In this document: one piece after another, positions 13,717 through 20,838 of the stretch | Position numbering within the stretch: the first letter of the stretch is position 1 | How the letters are laid out: each line of letters starts with the position of its first letter | IMG/VR virus record: IMGVR_UViG_3300045999_005449 | Coordinates: 1-21,880 of that record | Strand: one strand, 5' to 3' | DNA: 21,880 bases | Source of the DNA: a virus | Notes under the pieces: generated by a model | Seen by the model: the letters and a program-made list of their open reading frames with translations, nothing else | Told to the model about the DNA's origin: nothing | Database searches by the model: none | Translations under genes and position numbers: made by a program

Positions 13717-13765
13717 AGCATTAAAATCTGTTCCAGTGATTGATTTATAATGATCAGTTAGCCAC

Positions 13766-13797
13766 GCCCGACTTAATGCCGGGCTTAGTGAAAAAAA
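13766..13797 (-). promoter_or_regulatory. Probable programmed -1 ribosomal frameshift site
   Basis: On the minus strand, the heptamer T TTT TTT (13797-13791) is followed by CAC TAA, the portal stop. Then comes a stem-loop of GCCCGGC (13784-13778), loop ATTAA and GTCGGGC (13772-13766), with one G-U pair. The spacer is 6 bases. All three elements of a bacterial/phage -1 frameshift signal are present, and the -1 frame leads into MuF without a stop. Confidence 0.65.
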
Positions 13798-14993
13798 TCT
13801 TCAGAAGCAGCTGCAGTGATATTGTTTCCAGTTGGAACTACTTTCTTTTTAACTGGAACTCCAAAAGTGTCAGTGATGTACTTTTCTTCAATGTCAAATT
13901 CAGTAATCAATGTTTTGACAATCTCCAGCAACATCTTTAAATCCTTGCTTCGCTCAAACTTAAAAGTTAAATCTTTGAATGGATATCCATAAGCAATCAA
14001 TTTTGGTAAAACAAACTGATTCATATAACCTTCAAACCATTTCATATCGCTATCTGTAACGATTGCTTGAATGTTTTGACCAACTTCTTCCTTTGCTAAA
14101 GAACCACCTTGAGAAGCTTCACCAATAGATGCTCCATTGATAATCTTCGCTATTTTGGCAGCACAAGTAGCAATTAATTTTTCAAAGACACTTGAACCAT
14201 CTGTTTTAGCAGTTTCCAGGAATGTGAACTCTTCATCCTTATCAATGATAGCATAAGAAGCGGTTGCCATGTCTATTAACATACGTTCCAAGCGATTCAA
14301 TGAAGATTTATCTCTCGAATTGGTTTTTACAACTCTAACTGGCATAACAAACTTTTCACTGTATTCACTCCAAGCGCTTAAAGCAAATCGACTGAATAAA
14401 ATGTATGGAACCACCTTTGCCAACAATCCTAAATCATCAGAGTCTCCAAATTCAAAAAGCCATTGTGAATACTCAGGACTTAATTTGTAATTGATACCAT
14501 CAGCATCACCAACCTTTTTAATAATTAAGTTGCGCTCAGGAATCACATGGCGGCGGTTGATTAGCTTCACATCATTGATAGAACCATCTGAAAGCAAATC
14601 ACCAACCATCACCAAAGAGTGACCATAAATGATTGAATCAAGCGCATGTTTCATTAAGTCAGTGAACCATTTGTTTTCAAGCAATTTTGTAGCATCTTCT
14701 ACAGGCTCATTATTGGCATTAACCAAGTTAAACTGTGCTCCAGTAACTCGTAGCTTTCTACGAGTTTCCCATTCTGCAGTAAAGTCAGCATCAATGATAA
14801 CATTCTTATACACTTTGTATAATTGCTCACGTCTTGGATTCAATGGATTTTCAGCTGCATTCAAAGCCTTAGTCCAATCATCAATGATTTGTCTCCCTCT
14901 TGTTTGCTGTGCTGCAATGAAAATTTGTTCTGTTACCTTGTTAGGACGTTCTTTAACAGTTTTTTCGCCTTTGTTTTTATAACCAATAGCCAT
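13785..14993 (-). CDS. Mu-type portal protein (DUF935/gp29-like)
   Basis: A 402-residue portal. The arrangement of PRREQLYKVYKNVIIDADFT, EWETRRKLRVTG near the N-terminus, and a long central domain, with a SIGEASQGGSLAKEEVGQNI loop at about residues 290-310, is that of Mu gp29/DUF935 portals. These form the dodecameric DNA channel at one head vertex. It starts 2 bases after the gp36-like gene. The last codons GAT TTT TTT CAC TAA contain a T-heptamer, and the -1 frame continues into MuF, so a fraction of product may be a portal-MuF fusion of about 674 residues. Confidence 0.88.
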   Translation of the reverse strand: MAIGYKNKGEKTVKERPNKVTEQIFIAAQQTRGRQIIDDWTKALNAAENPLNPRREQLYKVYKNVIIDADFTAEWETRRKLRVTGAQFNLVNANNEPVEDATKLLENKWFTDLMKHALDSIIYGHSLVMVGDLLSDGSINDVKLINRRHVIPERNLIIKKVGDADGINYKLSPEYSQWLFEFGDSDDLGLLAKVVPYILFSRFALSAWSEYSEKFVMPVRVVKTNSRDKSSLNRLERMLIDMATASYAIIDKDEEFTFLETAKTDGSSVFEKLIATCAAKIAKIINGASIGEASQGGSLAKEEVGQNIQAIVTDSDMKWFEGYMNQFVLPKLIAYGYPFKDLTFKFERSKDLKMLLEIVKTLITEFDIEEKYITDTFGVPVKKKVVPTGNNITAAASEDFFH

Positions 14994-14995
14994 AA

Positions 14996-15412
14996 TTAAT
15001 AATATTTGTTTTCGGTTGTTGATGAATTACCACTTCTAAGCGGCCCGAGTGGTTCTACTTCTTTAATTGGAAGATCAGGTGCTACAAAACCACTAGCCAC
15101 TTTCTCAAGCCAGGTGATAGACAAATCATATCGCTTTTGTCTTAAAGTTGGAATATTGTCAGGCATCACACGAGAATGAATGTGATACAATACCATATCC
15201 ACCAATCTTTGAATAACTGTTTTGATTGATTTGTTTTCCAGTTCCCGGTCAAAGCATTTTGTGGCATCATAGCGAATGGATAAGTAACCAATCATTTCAC
15301 CAATTGCATCCAATTCAGCATTGTCAAGAATCGTTTCATCATCTTCAATGATTTCATCCAAATTATCTTGAGATATGAGACTTTTAATGTCTTCAAGTGT
15401 AAGTATATCCAT
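14996..15412 (-). CDS. Mu gp36-like (DUF1320) protein
   Basis: A 138-residue protein. The helical layout (LTLEDIKSLISQDNLDEIIE, LDAIGEMIGYLSIRYD, RLVDMVLYHIHSRVMPDNI, then RYDLSITWLEKVASG) follows Mu gp36/DUF1320 head-tail connector-like proteins, which bind beneath the portal. In Mu, gp36 lies after the capsid gene; here it sits between large terminase and portal, a different order. Confidence 0.75.
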   Translation of the reverse strand: MDILTLEDIKSLISQDNLDEIIEDDETILDNAELDAIGEMIGYLSIRYDATKCFDRELENKSIKTVIQRLVDMVLYHIHSRVMPDNIPTLRQKRYDLSITWLEKVASGFVAPDLPIKEVEPLGPLRSGNSSTTENKYY

Positions 15413-15414
15413 GT

Positions 15415-16935
15415 TTAATATTTACGTGATTCAGCTTTTCCAGTCTTATGAGTGGATTTAATGTGGTTTTGGAAGGAGTCCAAATAATCAAAAGCATACA
15501 CATCAGCATCAGGTGCATCATCTTTTGTTTTATAACCAGGTTCAATTCCTTTAATTTGTGATGTGCCAACAGTTGTATCATTATGGTTTTTTAATTTTTC
15601 ATTAAAGAAAACCCTTCCATTTTGATATTGAGGTAACATTGTAATTATATGATCATACTTGCTTCCTGTCCTACGGTCAATTTTAATTAAATTGAGTTTT
15701 ATCTTTTCTTCAGTTTCAATTTCTTCAATTGAACGATAAACTTCATCATTCCAAAACTGAGACTCAAAACCAATTTGACAGTTAATGTTTTCTTTCAGAT
15801 TCTTTTGAAAATAAGCCATCCACCTTAAAGCCTCTTTCATTTTACATTGCTTAACAAAACAATCAATTAAGTACTTTTTGCCATCTTTTAAACCCCAAAT
15901 ACGAATTGCATTGTAATCTGAAGTTGGTGTTCCTGCATAGGCAACATCCCAACGTCCACAAATTGCATCCATACTTTTAAGCGCTGGAAGTTTTGTCCAT
16001 TGAAAATAGGAGTCAAGAAATAATTTACCTTCAATATGTGGTTGATTGTTATACTCAGCAAGTACACGAAGCACTCCTAGTTCCTGCTCCAATGTTTTAA
16101 AGAACCATCTGTCATACTTGTTACTCCAAGTTGGCATATAGTCAACAGGATTGTAAGCATTCACCTGGTCAACATCCCATCCTTTCAATTCTTCAATTAT
16201 CATTGAGAATATCATTCGAGGAGTCCAATGGTTCTGACAAATCAAAACTCTTGCTCCTTTAGCATCTGCAGTTGGAATTACACCTCTTAAAAACCATTCA
16301 GTTAATTCATTTTGGCGCATTGGGTTCTTAGCAGTCTCACGAGTTTCCCAATCATCAGCAACAATCATATCAGGTCGATGTGGACCGACACGAATACCAC
16401 GAGGGTCTTGACCACAACCAATAGCTTTTGCAATGAATCCACTATTTGTAACAAACAAACCATCCGTCCAGCTTCCAACATTATGTTGAACTCCAAAGTC
16501 ATTTATAAGCAATGGATTGTGTTCAAATTCAGCTTGTAAATCTCCAAGTAGTATTTTGGCTTTATCTTCATTTTGCCCTACTACTAATAAAAAGTTTACT
16601 TCACCATTCATCCATAACCAAATAGGTAACAAAACAATTGCTACAACAGATTTAGCATGTCCACGAGCCCATTTTAACCAGCCTTTATAGGTTTTACTTC
16701 TACGAACTTTACGAGAGATTCTAATATGAAAATCAGGAGTTTCACTTTCTGCATAATGCTTGAAGTAAGTTTCAACCATATATCCAAAATCTTTCTTAGC
16801 ACGAGAAATTCTAGCCAACTGATCCTTTTTGTCTTCAAATGGATTTACTTGGTTATCAGCTGCAATACGTCTGCATAATTCTGCATACCGTTTGAGAGCT
16901 TCTTTGTCCTTGGTTTTATGTGCTATTGTAGCCAT
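15415..16935 (-). CDS. Large terminase subunit (Mu gp28-like)
   Basis: A 506-residue packaging motor. The ATPase has Walker A ARGHAKS (90-96), typical of large terminases, and Walker B MIVADDWE (190-197) with the acidic pair D194/D195. The C-terminal nuclease shows RWDVAYAG (D330), D340 in TSDYNA, E391 in GFES and the DDAPDADVYAFDYL block (472-485), matching the RNase H-like metal site of phage terminases. It would drive DNA into the procapsid and cut it; in Mu this is headful packaging starting in the phage end. It overlaps the small terminase stop by one base. Confidence 0.92.
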   Translation of the reverse strand: MATIAHKTKDKEALKRYAELCRRIAADNQVNPFEDKKDQLARISRAKKDFGYMVETYFKHYAESETPDFHIRISRKVRRSKTYKGWLKWARGHAKSVVAIVLLPIWLWMNGEVNFLLVVGQNEDKAKILLGDLQAEFEHNPLLINDFGVQHNVGSWTDGLFVTNSGFIAKAIGCGQDPRGIRVGPHRPDMIVADDWETRETAKNPMRQNELTEWFLRGVIPTADAKGARVLICQNHWTPRMIFSMIIEELKGWDVDQVNAYNPVDYMPTWSNKYDRWFFKTLEQELGVLRVLAEYNNQPHIEGKLFLDSYFQWTKLPALKSMDAICGRWDVAYAGTPTSDYNAIRIWGLKDGKKYLIDCFVKQCKMKEALRWMAYFQKNLKENINCQIGFESQFWNDEVYRSIEEIETEEKIKLNLIKIDRRTGSKYDHIITMLPQYQNGRVFFNEKLKNHNDTTVGTSQIKGIEPGYKTKDDAPDADVYAFDYLDSFQNHIKSTHKTGKAESRKY

Positions 16936-17369
16936 TATTTGCGCTTAGATACTTCTGTGATAAACTCTTGAGATAAGTTGCCAAAAATTGACACCTGTGC
17001 AGGATGATTCTTTTGTAAGTATTGAATCATTTCCTCAAATACTTCAATGTACTTGTGAAGCGGTTGACTTGAAAAGGTTTCAATTTCTTTTCGAATAACT
17101 GACTTAACATCACTCAGTTCCTTGGTTGGTGCATTACCATATTCCTCCCTAATCTTTTTATTGATAGCGGCTAATTGTTGGTAAGCTTCATCTAGTAATT
17201 GATTCCTGGTAACATGAATTGATTCTTTGATAGTTTCCCAGTTTCCTGCATCAATCCAAGAGCGAAGTGTTTTCTCAGTAACACCGACATTGGTAGCAAT
17301 TTCTTTGCGAGTTAGTGCGCTTTTAATGAATAATTCACGTGCTAAAGCTTTCTTTCCTTCATTCTTCAT
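16935..17369 (-). CDS. Small terminase subunit-like protein with HTH
   Basis: A 144-residue protein. An N-terminal helix-turn-helix (residues 16-45, TRKEIATNVGVTEKTLRSWI, then DAGNWETIKES) of the kind common in small terminases is followed by a coiled-coil central region (about 52-95) that would make the ring, and a C-terminal tail that would contact the large subunit. It comes directly before the large terminase and is the first gene of the minus-strand packaging operon. Confidence 0.8.
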   Translation of the reverse strand: MKNEGKKALARELFIKSALTRKEIATNVGVTEKTLRSWIDAGNWETIKESIHVTRNQLLDEAYQQLAAINKKIREEYGNAPTKELSDVKSVIRKEIETFSSQPLHKYIEVFEEMIQYLQKNHPAQVSIFGNLSQEFITEVSKRK

Positions 17370-17420
17370 TCTTCAAAGTTCACTTTATAGGTGTGCTTTT
17401 CAAAATTGCAAAAGTTTAAT

Positions 17421-17462
17421 ACATAGCATTTTAGTATTCTAATACTGCCACTATGTCAGTAT
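17421..17462. promoter_or_regulatory. Nested inverted repeats between the divergent late operons
   Basis: The 184-base gap 17370-17553 holds AGTATT (17433-17438), CT, AATACT (17441-17446). This is nested almost concentrically within ACATAG (17421-17426) and CTATGT (17451-17456). A third half-site, CAGTAT (17457-17462), is an inverted partner of ATACTG (17442-17447). It lies between packaging genes (minus) and protease/capsid genes (plus) and would suit a shared late-gene activator. I see no convincing TAnnTTTG box on either strand, as expected for an activator-dependent promoter. Confidence 0.5.
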
Positions 17463-17553
17463 ATTACAAACTCAATTTTGAAACTGACAAAATGACCTCC
17501 AAATTTGTAACCACAACGAACGGGAAAACCGATTTAACTTAAAATTGAGAAGC

Positions 17554-18696
17554 ATGCTAATAGGTATTGATGGTAATGAAATCAAAATGTATGGTAGAAT
17601 ATGGAGCGGTGACGGTCCTTATATACTTTCTGCAATCAATCCATTATTACAATCAGGTGAAGATGTAACTATTAGATTGCATTCACCAGGTGGAAGCGTA
17701 ATTGATGCAAACCTAGTTGGTAATGCCATTAAATCTTCTCCTTCAAATGTTCACATTATCGTAGATGGTATCGCTGCTTCAATGGGAGCAATATTGTTAA
17801 CCAAAGCGAATAAGGTTTCAATGGCATCCAATGGACTTATCATGGTTCATGCTCCTTCAGGTTTTGAAGAAGGAAGTGCTAAGAAGTTTGAGCAAACAGC
17901 TAAAGTACTTCGCTCAATGGAGAAAGATTTCAAAGCAAACCTAAAAGCTCGCACCGGTCAAGATGATAACATCTTAAATGATTGGATGGTTGGAGACAAC
18001 TGGTTTGATGCTGAGGAAGCAATAGACCTAAAGTTAGTAGATGAAATTGTTGATCCTATCATGGTTGATACAGATTTCACAGCCTTTAGAGAATTAAATA
18101 TCGCAGCTTCATTATTCGATGCTCGCAAACCATCAATATTTGATCAGTACGATAACATTGAAGCAGGTAGAACCTCCTCAATTATCACAACAAAAGAAAC
18201 TGTTCCTCCAACAGTTCCACCAACATCACAAACAAATAATCCAGATACAATGTCTAAACACACGATTGAGGCACGTCACTTAACCTTATTAGGTTTGGGC
18301 GAAAATGCCACACAAGCTGAAGTAGATGCTGCACTTGAAAGTCAAACTAAACAAGTTACTGACTTACAAGCACAATTAGCAGCCGAAAAGAAAAGCAAAG
18401 CAAAAGCATTAATTGCTCAAGCAGTTGCTGAAGGTAAAATCTTAGGTTCTGAATCAGAAGCTTATGAAAAAGATGCTGAGGAAAACTATGACTTGACAGC
18501 AAGAATGATTGCAAAATTAGTTGCTAAACCAAGTGCCAATGGAATCACAACTCCTGAAGCTTCAACTGAAGATAATGGTGATGCTCGCAAAGATTGGACT
18601 TTCGATGATTATCGAAAAAAAGATCCTCAAGCTTTATTGAAGTTGAAAGTGTCAAATCCAACTGCGTACGCTACGCTTTTAGCAAACAAAAAGTAA
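17554..18696 (+). CDS. Capsid maturation protease (ClpP-like) with C-terminal scaffold
   Basis: A 380-residue fusion. Residues 1-170 form a ClpP/S49-like protease: SPGGS (44-48), nucleophile S76 in DGIAASMGA, catalytic H99 in MVHAPSG. Residues 200-235 are a Thr/Pro linker (KETVPPTVPPTSQTNNPDTM). The rest is a coiled-coil scaffold (TKQVTDLQAQLAAEKKSKAK). In Mu, gpI protease and gpZ scaffold share one frame in the same way. The ATG at 17554 is preferred over a TTG at 17545. The capsid gene follows after 29 bases. Confidence 0.9.
   Translation: MLIGIDGNEIKMYGRIWSGDGPYILSAINPLLQSGEDVTIRLHSPGGSVIDANLVGNAIKSSPSNVHIIVDGIAASMGAILLTKANKVSMASNGLIMVHAPSGFEEGSAKKFEQTAKVLRSMEKDFKANLKARTGQDDNILNDWMVGDNWFDAEEAIDLKLVDEIVDPIMVDTDFTAFRELNIAASLFDARKPSIFDQYDNIEAGRTSSIITTKETVPPTVPPTSQTNNPDTMSKHTIEARHLTLLGLGENATQAEVDAALESQTKQVTDLQAQLAAEKKSKAKALIAQAVAEGKILGSESEAYEKDAEENYDLTARMIAKLVAKPSANGITTPEASTEDNGDARKDWTFDDYRKKDPQALLKLKVSNPTAYATLLANKK
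18250..18696 (+). CDS. Possible internal start for the scaffold alone
   Basis: An in-frame ATG at 18250 begins MSKHTIEARHLTLLGLGENA right after the Thr/Pro linker, giving a 148-residue scaffold protein. It is preceded by an A/T-rich AATAATCCAGATACA leader, as is usual for starts here. In Mu, gpZ is made from an internal start in gene I, so the same arrangement is expected. Confidence 0.5.
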   Translation: MSKHTIEARHLTLLGLGENATQAEVDAALESQTKQVTDLQAQLAAEKKSKAKALIAQAVAEGKILGSESEAYEKDAEENYDLTARMIAKLVAKPSANGITTPEASTEDNGDARKDWTFDDYRKKDPQALLKLKVSNPTAYATLLANKK

Positions 18697-18725
18697 CAAT
18701 TTAACCCGTATAATTTAAAGAAAAG

Positions 18726-19754
18726 ATGAAAAATTTAATTCATTTAGCAAACGCCAGAACATTCGCATTGTTAGCAATCTTGTCTGTCGTATTAATACCA
18801 TTCGCTGGAATGGCAGCTCCTGTAGGAGTATTTGGTTTATCAGTGATTAAAGCATCAGCTGAAAGCTCAATGTCTTATGCTGGATTAAACAAAGAAGTGT
18901 GGTTAGCAGAAATCATGGAAGATTTCTATGCTGATGATATGTTTATTAGCGAATGTCGTGATTTATCGGCTTTTGTTACAAATGACATTATCAATTTAGC
19001 TGAAGCTGGAGTTGATCCTGCAGTATTAATCAATAACACTACTTATCCAATTGCAATTAGTGAGAGAGAAGATGGTAATATAGCTATCGAAATCGACACA
19101 TTTGACACTGAAAATACAGCTGTTAAAAACATTGAAGCTGTTGAGTTGGCTTATGATAAATTATCCTCTGTTGTTTCCGGACATAAACAAGCGCTTCGTA
19201 TGGCAATCATGGAGAAAGCAGCACACGCTATTGCTCCTGCATCAAATGGAACATTTACACCTAAGTTAGTTACAACAGGTGAAGACGATGGAACAGGAAG
19301 ATTGAGAATGAGATTTGCTGACCTTATTAGATTAAGAAAGAAATTCAATCAAGCAGAAATTCCAGCTGAAGGTAGAATCTTAGTCTTATCATCTGAGCAC
19401 GAAGAAGATTTAGAGTTAGAAAACTCAACTTTATACAACCAAATCTTAGGAAAAGGTATTGTGTATGGTTTTAAAATATACAATTTGGCTGACTCAAGAC
19501 TACCTCGCTACCACAAAACAACTGGAGCAAAGATTGCTTTCGGAGCATCAGTTACTTCTGATCATAGATATGCTACAATCGCATTCCAAAAGAATGAAGT
19601 ATGTAGAGCAAAAGGTACAGAGGATATGTTCTGGGGTAAAAAAGAGAACGATCCTGTTTACAGACGTGATGTAGTAGGATTCCAACAAAGAGCAATTGTT
19701 TTACCTATCCGAAACAAAGGAGTGGCAGCAATTTACTCAGGAGTACCAGCATAG
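18726..19754 (+). CDS. Major capsid protein with signal-like N-terminus
   Basis: A 342-residue protein in the capsid position after protease/scaffold. Its central region (YDKLSSVVSGHKQALRMAIM, and the loop before LRMRFADLIRLRKKFNQAEI) and its beta-rich C-terminal part (KIAFGASVTSDHRYATIAFQ, PVYRRDVVGFQQRAIVLPIR) suit a HK97-fold capsid protein. Residues 1-31 are unusual: a basic start, a hydrophobic stretch (residues 12-30) and AGMA|AP, resembling a signal peptide. In many capsid proteins a leader is removed by the prohead protease, so this may be such a leader. Confidence 0.8.
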   Translation: MKNLIHLANARTFALLAILSVVLIPFAGMAAPVGVFGLSVIKASAESSMSYAGLNKEVWLAEIMEDFYADDMFISECRDLSAFVTNDIINLAEAGVDPAVLINNTTYPIAISEREDGNIAIEIDTFDTENTAVKNIEAVELAYDKLSSVVSGHKQALRMAIMEKAAHAIAPASNGTFTPKLVTTGEDDGTGRLRMRFADLIRLRKKFNQAEIPAEGRILVLSSEHEEDLELENSTLYNQILGKGIVYGFKIYNLADSRLPRYHKTTGAKIAFGASVTSDHRYATIAFQKNEVCRAKGTEDMFWGKKENDPVYRRDVVGFQQRAIVLPIRNKGVAAIYSGVPA

Positions 19755-19782
19755 ACTTTAAAGACAATTCATAGGTGAGAAG

Positions 19783-19873
19783 AAACCGCTGCTAGGCTAT
19801 TATTGAAATGAGCGAAACGATTGATTTATCAATGAACGCTAAAACAGTTCACAAGTCACACGCAGCGGTTTTT
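19783..19873 (+). terminator. Long-loop inverted repeat with T-run after the capsid gene
   Basis: AAACCGCTGC (19783-19792) pairs perfectly with GCAGCGGTTT (19862-19871), followed by two more Ts. The 69-base loop holds smaller pairs (AGCG/CGCT 19811-19840, enclosing TTGA-TTTA-TCAA 19821-19832). It fills the 136-base gap between capsid and next gene. It could lower transcription after the abundant capsid message or be a structured RNA. Confidence 0.5.
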
Positions 19874-19890
19874 ACTAAAATATCATTAAA

Positions 19891-20256
19891 ATGTTTGAAT
19901 CAATTCTAATATACGTAGTAGGCCCAATATTTACCATCATTACAACTGTAGTGGCTTGGTTCCTGGCTCGCAGAAAAAACCGTTCAGAGTATGAAGGCTT
20001 AGACCTTCAGAACATTGCATCTGTTACTACGATGTATCAAAACATTTTAGAGAACCTTGAGGCACATATCAAAACCAAAGACAAAGCGCTAGAAGAAATG
20101 CAATTGAAAATGGCAGAAATCATAGCGCAAAACACAATCATCACCGAACAAAACATTGCTATCAAAGCACAAAACTCAAGCTTACTGGAAGAAATCAAAG
20201 CAATCAAAGATGAATACCTGGAACTTGAAAAGAAATACCATTTATTAAAATCATAA
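19891..20256 (+). CDS. Membrane-anchored coiled-coil protein
   Basis: A 121-residue protein. One transmembrane segment (residues 4-25, SILIYVVGPIFTIITTVVAW) with a basic stop (RRKNR) is followed by a long coiled coil (about 50-119) with heptad hydrophobics and many Glu/Lys. This topology is that of an i-spanin or other envelope-spanning lysis protein, but it is also seen in structural accessory proteins. Placement between capsid and tail genes is odd for a spanin. No family recognised. Confidence 0.6.
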   Translation: MFESILIYVVGPIFTIITTVVAWFLARRKNRSEYEGLDLQNIASVTTMYQNILENLEAHIKTKDKALEEMQLKMAEIIAQNTIITEQNIAIKAQNSSLLEEIKAIKDEYLELEKKYHLLKS

Positions 20257-20276
20257 CTCACTAAAAGACAAGCATT

Positions 20277-20816
20277 ATGTCAACTATTAACAATTCAATT
20301 AAAGAGGTTTTTCAGAAAAACCCAAAAGTATCAGAAGTATATGTAACATCTGATGATAACATTTTTCATGGTGAAGCAGGATTGAGATTCTGTAAAAACC
20401 ATTGCAAGTCAGCTGGAGTTAAATACAACACAATAACTCGTGAGCAATCTAATGAAATTGCTGAATCAACAACTGCTCCAACAGGAACAGATACAAATAC
20501 AGCAGGTTCAGAAGTAACACCAGGAACAACTACAACTCCTGCACCGGTTGCTGACTGGAAAACTTTAAAGTTTGGTGAAATTGTAGAGTTTGCAGCTGCA
20601 AAAGGTTTAGTTGTTAAAACTAAAAAAACTGATGGTACAAAAAAACTGATTGAAGAAGTTGAAGCTTTTTTAGAAGTTTATTCTGCTACTCCTGCTAATG
20701 TTCCAGCAACACCAGGAGCTAAAGGAGCAGGAAATGAATCAGCTGGAGAAGGAACTGAAGGAGAAGGTGAAGATTCACAATACACTCCAGTTACTGATCA
20801 CAAATCACAAGATTAA
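20277..20816 (+). CDS. gp35-like structural accessory protein
   Basis: A 179-residue acidic protein in three parts. Residues 1-55 form an N-terminal domain with FHGEAGLRFCKNHCKSAGVK. Residues 64-90 are a Thr/Pro-rich low-complexity linker. Residues 93-136 are a small helical LEM/SAP-like unit (LKFGEIVEFAAAKGLVVKTK, then KKLIEEVEAFL). A Gly/Glu-rich tail follows. It lies between capsid and sheath, where Mu-like phages have gp35, and the domain order is like those; the match is not firm. Confidence 0.5.
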   Translation: MSTINNSIKEVFQKNPKVSEVYVTSDDNIFHGEAGLRFCKNHCKSAGVKYNTITREQSNEIAESTTAPTGTDTNTAGSEVTPGTTTTPAPVADWKTLKFGEIVEFAAAKGLVVKTKKTDGTKKLIEEVEAFLEVYSATPANVPATPGAKGAGNESAGEGTEGEGEDSQYTPVTDHKSQD

Positions 20817-20838
20817 TTACCTTTTAAATACTATTTAA

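Noticed and set aside
14629-14982. 117-codon open frame on the plus strand
   Set aside because: Lies fully antisense to the portal gene, which has strong family support; its composition is that of a shadow frame.
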